This document shows, piece by piece, positions 32,301 through 41,400 of a stretch of DNA of 64,000 nt (the first letter of the stretch is position 1; the number at the start of each line of letters is the position of its first letter). The position numbers and the translations under genes were made by a program. The notes under the pieces were generated by a model. The model had not been told where the DNA came from. It searched no databases and saw only the letters and a list, made by a program, of their open reading frames with translations. Location of the stretch: assembly GCA_963575745.1 (NCBI GenBank), contig CAUYUJ010014196.1, forward strand, positions 28,501 to 92,500. Direction: 5' to 3'. This DNA comes from Prorocentrum cordatum (lineage: Eukaryota; Sar; Dinophyceae; Prorocentrales; Prorocentraceae).

Positions 32301-35085
32301 TGATCTCCCAGCGGCGAACCTCCCTCTGCCTGATCCTCGACCACACCCGGCCCCACATGCACAGGAGGCCGATGGGGCGCCGCCCCAACTGGGGCGGCGG
32401 CTTCGGCAAGAAGACCATGATCGTGAGCCACAGGTCGACCATGACGGGGGACTGCTCCCAGCGGTTCAAGATGGCCACGAAGCGCTCCAGCAGCGCCTCG
32501 CTGAGGAGGAGGAGCGACCGAGGGTGGAAGTTGTCCCAGCCGAGCCCCGTCTGCAGCGGGAAACGCCGAGCCACGTCCCTCACCTGATCCGTGGTGATCG
32601 GCGGGAGGCTTGCATGGACTTGCCACTGGCTCGCCGCCTCCTCCGACTCTCTGGACGGTTTGATCCACAAGCTGAGCCACTCGTTTAAGATGGCCTCCGC
32701 CGCCGCCGAGCCGACTTGCGGCAAATGTCGAGGGTCGCCGGGCTCCTCAACCGCCTGCGATTCGCCGCGCTTCTGCTTGATGAGGCGATGGGCCACTCGG
32801 CCAGGGCCGTCCAATGACTCCGCGCAGAATGCGCGCCAATCTTTGGCCCGCTGCGCTGCGTCAGCCCTGCGCCGCTGTCCAACTTCATCATCAAGCAGCC
32901 CGTCGAACCAGTTGGCCAGCGGGCCGTCCCGGCTGGCCAGCCCAAGCCATTGCAAGCGGGTGCCGCGGACCAAGGCTGGTGCCTCGGAGATCGCCGGCGG
33001 CAGCTCGAGCGCCGAGGCCTGCTCGACAAGCCGGTCGTGCAGCACCTGTCGGCGGGCACGAGACCCGGGCTTCGCTTGACCCCAGCGCCGCAACGCCCGC
33101 CAGCAGCGTTGAAAGCCGGCCCAGGCCTCGGTGCCCGAGGTGTCGAGCTTCCTCTGCCTGGCCACGTGCAGCTCGCTGAGCGGCCGCTGCACCATCTTGA
33201 TGCCTCTGCCGCGGCCCAAGTAGTGCCGTATGCTGGCAGAGTCGACTTCCAGCTTCTTCACCAAATGCCGCTCGGCCAAATCGAACCACCTGCTGCACGC
33301 CATACCTAGGTCGAGCAGCGGCTCCGCTAGCTCGGCCGTCTCGGCCTCAAGAGCCTCAGCCGGCGCCTGCAGCTTCAGGAAGGCCCCCCTCGTCTTGGGC
33401 AGGCAAAACGCCCTCCGAGGGTCCTCGACCCACACCATGGGGGCCGTCCAGAAGTTCTGCAAGCGCATCAAAACGCAGCTGTGTGTCCCCACTGGCGTGT
33501 CGAAGCAGGCAGCTGGCTCCTCGGCCCTGTGCGAGAGGAAAGACGAGGCCACGAAGTAGTCGTACTCCGAAGCCCCGCACGTGGGCGAATCTGAGGCCAG
33601 CAGCACTCCGCCAATTTGGTCCACCCACCTGGATGCCAAGAGGACCTCCGGCTCCACATTCCAGTCGGCACCGATCAGGAACGGCTCGCTGAACTGCCCG
33701 ACGAGGCCACTCACGTACTCCAAGATGTCCATGTTCTCCCCCGCCAGGCCGATGGACGTGACGAGGTAGAGGGACAGCAGGAGCAAGGTAGCGCCGTTAC
33801 CAAGGTGCGCTCGCCTCACAATCACCCGATGGGCCCAGACGTCGTCAATCGCAACGGCTTGGCCCAATGCGATTGAATTGGCCACCGCAATGCCGACTCC
33901 GCCTGAGACCGCCATGCGGCCAGCCCCAGTGCGCTGAACAGGCCCCTGGGCGAGCTGCATACCCTGCCTGGCGCACCATTGGTGAGCGGAGCCGACGGCC
34001 TCCGCGTCGAAAAACCTGGTCTCCTGGACGAACAAGATGTCGGGCCGCCGCCCTCTGGCCTGCAGCCATTCCCCCACCGCCCTGGCCCCCGCCCAAGTGT
34101 CGCCATTGACTGTGCCGACGGTCAGGGCGTCCAGCGACAGGGGCCGAGTAGCTGGCACCGACGAGTCCAGCTCCAGCAGCAACGGGGCCGCCGAAGCGGC
34201 GCTTCCATCCAGCTGCGATGGGGGAGCGGGGACCGACGCCTTGACCGCCACCGCTCCGGGGGCCGCAGGCGCCGCCGCAGACACAGCCCGCGCCCTGGCG
34301 GGCGCCTCTGCGCGCCCGGGCCCAGGCCCAGCGCCCGGCAGCACGCCGGCTCTCGGTGACCCTGGAGGCCCCTCGGCAGCGCCGAGAAGGTCACCGGCCG
34401 CGGCGCCGCCTCCGGGGGCGCCTGCACAGGGCTCGGCGGGGCGCCGCGCGGCCGCGGCAGCGCCAGCAGCGGCTTCGGCAGCGCCCCTGGCGGGCTCGCA
34501 CGGCGCCGGCAGCGCCCCCGGCGGGCTGGCAGGGGCGGCGCGGCGCCTGCCCTGGCCTTCCGCTGCTGGGCGGGCATGGCGCCTTGCGCGACGGGCCATG
34601 CGTGCCTCATGCGCCTCCCCATCGGCAAGCGCGACGCACGAAACCTCGTCGTCGCTGATCTCGATGGGAATCATCTGGTAGCCAGGAGGTGCTGGCAAGG
34701 CCCCTCCTCCGGACCAGAATCCTGCTGCCGAGGACGACGGCGGCTCCCGAGGGCGCTCCGGCTCGCTGGGGAGGCCGCCAGAGCCGCCGGGCAGCACTGC
34801 CAAGGCCGCCCGGCGGGCCGCTTCCGGCGGGGCTGCCGGGCAAGCCGCCGCCGAGCACCAGGAGCCGTGCAGCCACACCCAGCTGACGTCGGGGCTCCGA
34901 TCGAGCCCGACCACCTGCAGGTCAGAGCGGCGCACGAAGTAGACAAACGGCGACGACGCGGCAGAGCCCATCAGACTGCGCGCCATCTGATCTGGTGCAC
35001 CGTCAACTGCTGGGAAGGTGCTCGCAGCCGCTGGGCTGCTGCCGAGAATCGGAAAGACCGTAGCCATCATGACGACGAGGCGCAT
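29344..35085 (-). CDS. LINE-1 ORF2: endonuclease, reverse transcriptase, RNase H (1913 aa)
   Basis: This would nick target DNA and copy the element RNA by target-primed reverse transcription. The start is the ATG at 35085, 4 nt past the ORF1 stop. Residues 1-310 are Ala/Pro-rich. The APE-type endonuclease spans about 318-542: VGTVN (N327), FVQETRFF (E355), SLYLVTS, IGADWN (D474, N476), SEYDYFVAS and GTHSCV, where the usual SDH is GTH. RT spans about 825-1110: FFDLSRF (D971) and NLVDD (1060-1064) in place of YxDD. RNase H spans about 1490-1640: FTDGSAF, GEDFAVLQ (E1547), HIDC (D1569) and LGNRAADLYA. The C-terminus has a Cys pair in FCTTCGSVGH. The frame is open throughout. The frame also stays open above this ATG to 36366, but composition there suggests an overlap artefact. 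Confidence 0.9.
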   Translation of the reverse strand: MRLVVMMATVFPILGSSPAAASTFPAVDGAPDQMARSLMGSAASSPFVYFVRRSDLQVVGLDRSPDVSWVWLHGSWCSAAACPAAPPEAARRAALAVLPGGSGGLPSEPERPREPPSSSAAGFWSGGGALPAPPGYQMIPIEISDDEVSCVALADGEAHEARMARRARRHARPAAEGQGRRRAAPASPPGALPAPCEPARGAAEAAAGAAAAARRPAEPCAGAPGGGAAAGDLLGAAEGPPGSPRAGVLPGAGPGPGRAEAPARARAVSAAAPAAPGAVAVKASVPAPPSQLDGSAASAAPLLLELDSSVPATRPLSLDALTVGTVNGDTWAGARAVGEWLQARGRRPDILFVQETRFFDAEAVGSAHQWCARQGMQLAQGPVQRTGAGRMAVSGGVGIAVANSIALGQAVAIDDVWAHRVIVRRAHLGNGATLLLLSLYLVTSIGLAGENMDILEYVSGLVGQFSEPFLIGADWNVEPEVLLASRWVDQIGGVLLASDSPTCGASEYDYFVASSFLSHRAEEPAACFDTPVGTHSCVLMRLQNFWTAPMVWVEDPRRAFCLPKTRGAFLKLQAPAEALEAETAELAEPLLDLGMACSRWFDLAERHLVKKLEVDSASIRHYLGRGRGIKMVQRPLSELHVARQRKLDTSGTEAWAGFQRCWRALRRWGQAKPGSRARRQVLHDRLVEQASALELPPAISEAPALVRGTRLQWLGLASRDGPLANWFDGLLDDEVGQRRRADAAQRAKDWRAFCAESLDGPGRVAHRLIKQKRGESQAVEEPGDPRHLPQVGSAAAEAILNEWLSLWIKPSRESEEAASQWQVHASLPPITTDQVRDVARRFPLQTGLGWDNFHPRSLLLLSEALLERFVAILNRWEQSPVMVDLWLTIMVFLPKPPPQLGRRPIGLLCMWGRVWSRIRQREVRRWEISVDEAFFWGKSGDTAADRAAYVHNLFVVHARRHGMVSGSVFFDLSRFYENVSHMAMKQAAVHYSFDLGLLRSLCALYRGPRRVRWMSATSRAIVPNGTVVAGCSCATGVVKLLTLCVLKAVALETPVCRPINLVDDVKLHAVGGVRTVAAQLVKAVNLVLAAMQQLELPVNTSKTCFMVSDNALLDLLLNDPEWPLDVSLLSETHRDLGGDSLDGSRRRIPIQSARFSEALASASRLRNLGRGKNAFRVFRAGPAAKACWGAPVLGVSNSALRGLRVAAARSHGPLQPGSSLGFSLLFSSSWTSDPLVHLTVAAVKTFVSVWWHRSVSRPVFASAAEDAREILGTKRPWSAVKQPIAALILTLRRIGWDLDLDRDSLVDHRGVAWSLARFSPEFFAMLCRRACWDAIVAEEQSRQSSFVGEWSGPICSRPAQDLLAARASEGWTTHHQRVLRGLLANRYWCQQRFAEKCEDIRPERLRCGEPGSLFHRRFACPAHSAWRREELPCEVREAARFVSCLSGRAQELFSRAVFPDPSAWFGRKAPDPTSCYMHRFNWPADGLMIGSGMHVFTDGSAFEGHLPSLGVAGWAVVVTDGEGVVQSYIWGVVPFSEAPLQAARDGEDFAVLQLVLNAVLCPGSSLHIDCAGTVDCARDPRSAAGPDSMRAHWWAQVHDKLDDCSVCKVPSHCTERDVIDGRLTRVQWLGNRAADLYARQGAEMYRSDYCDRLVIIGCHEIARLVSRYSARQEAMIADAAVFDHVPLDWLRHVDLGSFQVPADADDGGEDEGAGVVEPGSSVVGGERAEVGGEARDEGEALPSPAPPPPPGEEAWALLRPWKARGHSCIEAPVSSTGGAPMDTLVFCTTCGSVGHPGRSWGRSSLVSDCSGSRSDGRERQLAWILRGKHPSRKGGRVGAATSLSDASRTFLASKLGLADVPALGPGPAVERVGVDLVRGLALFGFSSRAQAEELGQRVLDQRKREEADFSDEG

Positions 35086-35089
35086 CAAG

Positions 35090-36217
35090 CTAGAAAGGAG
35101 CGGCACCCGCAGGCCCCTTACCAGCTCCCTTGGACATGGTCGTAACCGCAGCGGCCCTGAACCTCTCAAAGGCCAGCTGCACGCCCTCGTCGGACTCGGG
35201 GACCTGGACCCCAGCCTCGGCGAGCCGCTGCCGCATCTCGCCGACGTCAGACCAGATGGCCGGGGCAGCAGGGACTGGCGGCGGGCCGGCAGCCGCCGAG
35301 CCTGCCCCTCCGCCGCCGCCCCCAGGGGCGCTGCTGGGCACCAGCTGCACCATCTGCTGGGCCGTGCACTGGGGCAGTTGCTGCGCCAGACTCTGCACCA
35401 TGGAGGTCTGGTCAGGCACCTGGACGCCGAGCCCGACAAGCACCGCCGCAAGCTTGTCCGTGTCAAGCTGAAGGACGGAGACTGCCTGGGGAGGCGTCGG
35501 GCACTCATCCATTGACGCGGGCTGCGGCGACGCGGCCACCAGCAGCACCTGCTGACGCCGGAAGTCCGCCAACTCGGCCTCCTGCTGCACGATGGCAGCC
35601 TTCTCCTTCTGGATGGCCGCCTGCATCTCCACGACCTTCCGCTGCGAGGCTTCGAGAGAATCGCGGCTTTTCTGAAGGCCTCGCTCGGCCCCCTCAATCT
35701 GGCGAAGGAGGATGCGCATCTGCTGGCTCTGAGGCCTGGCCGCCAGCAGCTCCTGTTGCAGCTGCGATTGCTCAGTCGCCAGCTGTTTGGCCAGGCTCTC
35801 CCACGCGGCCCCCGAGAAGCTCCTGGCGGCAGCCAGTTCCTTCTCGACCTCGGCGAGGCGGACCCGAGTGGCCCGCAAGTCGGGCGCCCCCTCGCCGTCC
35901 GCGTCGATGATGACGGTGTCCGGCGGCTTGCGGGCCTGCTTGAGCTGCTCTTGCAGCTGCTTGACCTGGGCCGAGAGCTTCTGCACCTCGGCCGACGACC
36001 ACGGCGGCTCGGACCCGTTGCCCGAACCAGTCCGCTGACGCGTGGACGTCGACGGCTCCTTGAGCGCCACGTAGCCGTTGAAGCACTGGCCCTTCGAGCG
36101 CTTGCACTGGTGGCACTGCTTGTTCTCGGCGAAGTTGAGGAATGGCTTCCCAGTGCGCTCGTGCACGCAGTGCTTGCAGAACCACTTGCGCTGGTGCACG
36201 GGCGGCGGCGGCGCCAT
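35090..36217 (-). CDS. LINE-1 ORF1: zinc-binding coiled-coil protein (375 aa)
   Basis: Probably the RNA-binding, particle-forming partner of ORF2, as ORF1 proteins are in LINEs generally. The N-terminus has CKHC (C14, C17) and CHQC (C35, C38) plus C45, a compact zinc-ribbon-like pattern. Residues about 80-230 are Gln/Leu/Glu-rich with heptad character, such as AEVQKLSAQVKQLQEQLKQA, so a coiled coil is likely. The C-terminal third is Ala/Gly/Pro-rich and ends AGKGPAGAAPF. The stop (35092-35090) is 4 nt before the ORF2 ATG, which suggests coupled translation. The codon pattern supports this frame over the two overlapping ones. Confidence 0.8.
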   Translation of the reverse strand: MAPPPPVHQRKWFCKHCVHERTGKPFLNFAENKQCHQCKRSKGQCFNGYVALKEPSTSTRQRTGSGNGSEPPWSSAEVQKLSAQVKQLQEQLKQARKPPDTVIIDADGEGAPDLRATRVRLAEVEKELAAARSFSGAAWESLAKQLATEQSQLQQELLAARPQSQQMRILLRQIEGAERGLQKSRDSLEASQRKVVEMQAAIQKEKAAIVQQEAELADFRRQQVLLVAASPQPASMDECPTPPQAVSVLQLDTDKLAAVLVGLGVQVPDQTSMVQSLAQQLPQCTAQQMVQLVPSSAPGGGGGGAGSAAAGPPPVPAAPAIWSDVGEMRQRLAEAGVQVPESDEGVQLAFERFRAAAVTTMSKGAGKGPAGAAPF

Positions 36218-36366
36218 CGGCGAGAATGCTCCTGCAGGAGCTCACCGCCTCCGCGAGCTGGCACGGAGGTCCAGACCTGGGGAGGACCAGGCCGAGGTGA
36301 CGAGACTGGCCGCGGACTAGCGGTATCCTTGCTGCCTGGAGGCTGAACAGCCCCCCAGGAAGACAT

Positions 36367-36388
36367 CTTGAGCCAAAATGGCTACGGA
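36367..36388 (-). other. complete dinoflagellate spliced-leader sequence
   Basis: All 22 nt match the dinoflagellate SL consensus (first base T at the variable position; 3' part CCATTTTGGCTCAAG). It sits exactly at the junction of the (TCC)n tract and LINE-1. It is followed by ATGTCTTCC, not by a splice donor such as GT, so it is a reverse-transcribed mRNA 5' end and not an SL RNA gene. Confidence 0.95.
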
Positions 36389-36570
36389 GAGGAGGAGCAG
36401 GAGGAGGAGGAGGAGAAGGAGGAGCAGGAGGAGGAGTAGGAGGAGGAGGAGGAGGAGGAGGAGGAGGAGGAGGAGGAGGAGGAGGAGAGAGGAGGAGGAG
36501 GAGGAGGAGGAGGAGGAGGAGGAGGAGGAGGAGGAGGAGGAGGAGGAGGAGGAGGAGGAGGGGGGGCAGG
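36389..36570 (+). repeat. (GGA)n microsatellite upstream of LINE-1
   Basis: GGA/GAG triplets, on the minus strand (TCC)n, ending at the SL. It separates LINE-1 from the putative exon at 36598. Confidence 0.95.
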
Positions 36571-36597
36571 AGGAGGGGGAAGGCAGGGGCAGCACAC

Positions 36598-36718
36598 AGG
36601 GAAAGGGAAGGCCTCCATGCTGGGCTGGGCGCAGACGCAGTCCAGGACGCCCTCCGCGCTGGAGGCGCGGGCGTCCTCCGGATCCTCCTCGCCGGGCCCC
36701 CGGCGGGCACCCGCAGGG
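36598..36718 (-). CDS. putative exon upstream of the LINE-filled intron
   Basis: Encodes PAGARRGPGEEDPEDARASS, then AEGVLDCVCAQPSMEAFPFP, with G/C at almost every third position. Acceptor CTGCAG at the upstream side; possible donors CCT|GTGTGC (36598) or GAG|GCCTTC (36613), both phase 0. Phase 0 would join in frame to the exon at 26066, making a ~10.5-kb intron that holds both LINEs. The link is inference. Confidence 0.35.
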
Positions 36719-38480
36719 CTGCAGCCGACCCTCGAGCTTCTTCGGGCGCTTCGAGCTCGATCGAGTCGATCGAGTCTCGAGGTTTTCGGGCGTGTCGGGT
36801 TCGATCGAGCCTCGAAGGTTTCGGGCGTTCTGGGGCTCCCCGGAAGCCTTTCGTCGCCACGCTCGGACTCCCCGCCAGCATCCTGGTCAGAGGGCACCCC
36901 TGGATGGGTCCGGAGGGTGGATCGAAGAGCCATGCCCAAATCTCCGACGACACGATGCTTCAAAACAATTCGGGAGCTCTGGCTGGTTCCTGAAGGCTCT
37001 CTTGCCTCGGGATGCTTTCCAGCAGCTGCGCCTCGCCGAGAGCGCTCTGGGGGTGGCTGGGTCGTTCCGAACGGCTGCAGGAGGGCCGAGCCATGGCCAA
37101 CGACATCCAATCTCCGACGACATGATCTTGTTCGATCCCGGCCTTCTTCCTCTATCTCGACCCCCAGGGCCCGTTGTCGGGTCCCGAGGGAGGGAGGGAG
37201 GGAGGGAGGGAGGGAGGGAGGGAGGGAGGGAGGGAGGGAGGAGGGGAGGAGGGGAGGAGGGGGGGGGGGGCCATCAAACATGGGTCCAGGACGGAGAACT
37301 ACCCCCGGGGAGAGGGTCGGGACCTCTGGGGCCACGCACTGGAACAAGACATCGTCGGATGCCTGGGGGCCAAAACGAGCTGTTGCAGTCGGCGGCCCTT
37401 CCCCTCCTCTACGCAGGGAGGGGGGAAGAAGGAGGGGGAGCAAGTGGTGGGAGGGAGGGGGAGGGGGAGGCAGGAGGAGGCAGGAGGAGGATGGAGGAGG
37501 AGAAGAAAGTGGGAGGAGCAGGAGGAGGACGGAGGTGGGAGGATGGAGGTGGGAGGAGACGTTGGGAGGAGACGTTGGGAGGAGGAGGAGGTAGGAGGAG
37601 GGGAATGAGGAGGACCAGAGCACACCCAGAATGCACCAGCGATGCTGCAAGACAGCCTTCCGTCCGAATCCCCCTCACCCAAGAGTCTGCAAGCGCAAGC
37701 ACTCCTTATCGCTGCGGCCCCCCCTGGAAAGGCGATACCTCTATGCTCTATGGGTCGGCCATCCAAGCGAGAGCCCCATTTCTTGATATGAACAGCCCTC
37801 CATGTTTCTGGCTGTGAGAAGTTCTGCTGTCAAGCTCATATGTTCATCAAACGAGGTGTCCAGCGACAGTCTGGTTTGGGAATAAGCCGCCCTCCATGTG
37901 TGAATATTGTTTTCCCCGAGTCGAGAGACCCATTTTGAAAATGAGCCGCCCACATGAGCTGCACAACTTCAAGCTTTCGGCGATAACGTATGGAACGCAC
38001 CAGTCGGATTCCCACGTGTAGAACAAAACACGCCCTCAAACCCTGACGCAGGTGAAGTTTTTGAAACGGCTGTGCGCGGGGCACGGGTGTCGGTCACACC
38101 CAGTCCTTGAATTCATGGGGAGCGTTCAAAAGAACTGCACGCGGCGCAAAGGCGATCACCACCTGTTGAAAACCATTCGTCCTTCGTCCGTGCAACACCT
38201 GGAAAGCTCGACCTTTAATGCCAGCGGTGGACACTTGGCCGCAACGCCCAGCCCGCGAGGAGAAGTTCCCCAAATAATGGTTGTACTTAGGGTTTTTTGC
38301 TCCTGTTCTAAGGAACTGCGCCGTGTCTTCGGTCGGGTGGCCGCCGTCGCTGCCCCGTCGCCGCCTCGTCGCCGCCCGTGGTCTGGGCCGTGTCTTCGGT
38401 CTGGCGGTTATGTGGCCGACGTCGCCGCCTTGTCGCCGTCCGTCGTCTAGGCCGTGTCTTCGGTCGGGGGGCTGGCCGCC
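36719..38480. other. unassigned stretch with purine tandem repeats
   Basis: Contains TCGAGTCGATCGAG-type sequence near 36750, a block bounded by two CAAATCTCCGACGACA-like direct repeats (about 36942 and 37107), (GGGA)n at 37186-37238, and GGA-rich DNA to 37610. From 37700 to 38100 there are two weakly related segments, each starting CCCATTT and containing GCC-TCCATG or GCCGCCC. No gene accepted. Confidence 0.45.
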
Positions 38481-41400
38481 GTCGCCGCCCCACATAGATT
38501 GTACAACAAAGATTGCACAACGTACATTCTCTTTTCTAGCCAGGAAATATGTTCCACCGCCCCCGAGGCCGGGATTACCTCTCCCCCCTTCGGGATGTGC
38601 AATTTAAACACGAATCTACCCCATGGTCCATTCCAAATGTGAATTCAAATCATCCCAGACAAACCAGATTCGACCTCCCCCCATACCATCCTCTGCAACA
38701 AGTGCTATGCGCACGCGCTCGTTTATCTCACATCATCAATTTTCAAACATCCCGTGCAAACATGAAGCGAAGTCCACACGTTCAGTCGTCGCGCGCGCAT
38801 GCCGACTCCTTCATAAGGTTTCGTGGGGGGTCCAAATCGAATACCCCGAAAACATATAACCAACATATAGTTTCGCAACATCCTATCTCTAAAACAATAT
38901 GCACGCGAAATTTTGCGAATTCTTGAAGGCAACATCAGTTTACAAGGTTTTCATACAATGCGACCATGCGGGCTTTTCGCGCACGCGTGTCGAAATCATT
39001 CGAACGCCTTGGCGCGCGTGCTTGTGGGGCACAATCCCTGTCAAAGAAAACCAAGCAGGCCACTCGCGCCCGTCGGCGGCGCGTGCATGTTGAAATCCTT
39101 TCAAAACCTTCATCGCCGACGCGTGGGCACCATCATCGTCATTGGCGTGATCAGCATCGGCGCCATCATACTATGCTTTGCCATCGCCATCGTCATCGTC
39201 GTCACCAGCATCGCTGCAACCATCATCGTGTCCGCAGTTGCCGGCGTCGCCATGATACTGCGCCCGCCCGCGCCACCGACTCGCACTGAAATCCCCTCAC
39301 GTAAGGGCGGCCTGTGGGACGCGCTGGAAGTCCTCACCGGTCCGCGCCACCGCGGCCGCGTCGGTCACGCCAAACTAGCTGGCCGCTCCGCGCGCGAGCC
39401 TGCGCGCGTTAGCGCAGCCGCAGCGATGAGCCAGTCAGCGTCAGGCAGGCATCGCGATTGCCGTGCCATGGTTTTGCAGACCAAGCTGCGGGTGGGTGGG
39501 TGGGTGGGATGATTGCGCGAGCAGTGGAAGTGTCAACTCACTAGTGAGCACTAGTTCATTCTCCTTTCTAAAAGGAGAATAAACTCTACCCCCCCCCCCG
39601 GACTTATCGGTTCCCCTTTCGGGTATGTAAATCAAAGATGATTCTGACCACTCGTCCATCCTAAATATGAAAGCATACCATCCCAGCCAGGCTGGGTTCC
39701 CCCCCCTGAGGTTCCCTTGTAAAAAACACTATGCGGTGACATGTTTTGCTCTAACATAGCACTTGTTCACGAATCCCTTGCAAAAAACGAGACGAAGTGC
39801 ACACGCGCGCGTCGTCGCGCGCGCATGCCGAAATCCTTCAAAAACCCTCGAAGGATTTCGCAATCGAGTTTCCAAACAAAACAAGGTTTCGCAACACAGA
39901 GTTGGAAAAAAAAGCTTCCGCGCGAGCTCTTGCGAAATCTTAAGAAAACCGTAGGTTTTTCAAGATTTTCACAAAATGCTACCAAACGGGCTTCGCGCGC
40001 GCGCATGTCGAAATCTGTCGAACGCCCTTGCGCGTGTGCCGTCGCGAGAATCCTCTGCAAAGAAAATGACGAAGTGCAGACGCGAGCGTCGTCGCGCGCG
40101 TACGCCGAAATCCTTCAAAACCCATCGGTTTCGGAAGGATTCAAAATCGTGTGTCCAAAAAACCTACAAAAACCTAAGGTTTCGCAACACGGATTTTCAA
40201 CAAAAGCGTGCGCGCGCGCTCTTGCGTCGTCGTCGTCGTCGTCGTCGCCGTCCTCCCTCCTCCCGCGTCGTCGTCGTCGTCGTCGCCTACGTCGTCCTCT
40301 GTCTTTCCTCGTGTTCGTCGTCGTCGTCCTCTTTGGCGTCGTGGTCGTTTCCGTCGTCGTTGTCGCCGTGGTCGTCCGTCCTCCTCCTGTCGTCGTCGTC
40401 GTCCGTCGTCGGCGTCTCGTCGTCGTCCGTCCTATTTCGTCGCCGTCGTCGTCGTCGTCGTTGTCGTCGTCGTCGTCGTCTTCCCTCCTCACTCGTCGTT
40501 GCCGTCGTCGGCGTCGCCGTCCTTCCTCCTTCTTCGTCGTTCGCGTCGTCGCCGTCCTCCCTTCTCCCTCGTCGTTGTCGTCGTTGTCGCCGTCGTCGTC
40601 CTCCCTCCTTCCTCGTTGTCTTCGTTGGCGGCGTCGTCTTCGTCTTCGTCGTCGTCGGCGTCGGCGTCGTTGTCGTCTTCGTTGTCGTCGACGTCGGCGT
40701 CGTCGTCGTCGCCGCCGTCGTCGTCGTCGGCGTCGTCGTCGTCGTCGGCGTCGTTGACGTCGTCGTCGTCGGTGTCGTCGTTATCGTCGTCATCTGCGTC
40801 GTCATCGTCGTCGTCGTTGTCATCGTCGTCGTCGGCGTCGGTGTCGTCGTCGTCGTCGTCGTCGGTGTCGTCGTCGTCGTCGTTGTCGGCGTCGTCGAAG
40901 TCGTCGGAGACGCCGTCGGTGTCGTCGTAGTCGTTGTCGGCAGCGTCGTCATCGTCGTTGTCGCTGTCGTCGTCGGCGTCGCTGTTGTTGCCAAGTGCCA
41001 TGTGGTACCCACCGTCACGGTCTTAAGAGATTTTGCAAACCAAGTTGCGGGTGGTGGGTGGAATGTTTGCGCGAGCAGTGGAGTGGACAACTCACTGCGA
41101 ACAGAAATTAATTGCACAACATAGACTGTACCACTTAAATTGCGCACCGCGTAGTTCTCGCAATATTTATTCCGCCACATGCTTGCATCACATAGATTGC
41201 ACCACATACATTGCGGCACACGTTGCACAACATAGATCGCATAGCAGCCTGCATAGAGTAAATTGCACAACGTGTATTGTACCACATCGATTGCTCCACA
41301 TCCATTGCAGAGCACGTAATTTACCTCATGAGTGGCACCGCGGAAATTGCACAACATAGATTTCACAACCTAGCTTGCACAACACCGGTTGCTCACGATA

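Larger units (their letters stand above)
29286..36388 (-). mobile_element. full-length LINE (LINE-1) beginning with a spliced leader
   Basis: About 7.1 kb. In transcription order: 22-nt SL (36388-36367), 149-nt leader, ORF1, a 4-nt gap, ORF2, about 58 nt of 3' UTR, then (TCC)n. The 5' side is also (TCC)n. Both frames are open with no lesion that I could find, so this is a recent and possibly functional insertion. No promoter is evident between the SL and ORF1. The LINE class is clear from the endonuclease, RT and RNase H domains. Confidence 0.9.

Noticed and set aside
35086-36366. N-terminal extension of LINE ORF2 as a true protein part
   Set aside because: Composition is Arg/Ser/Ala shadow-like and overlaps the better-supported ORF1; kept only as an observation.
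36367-36388. SL RNA gene
   Set aside because: No donor GT or Sm-site context follows the leader; it runs directly into the LINE mRNA leader.
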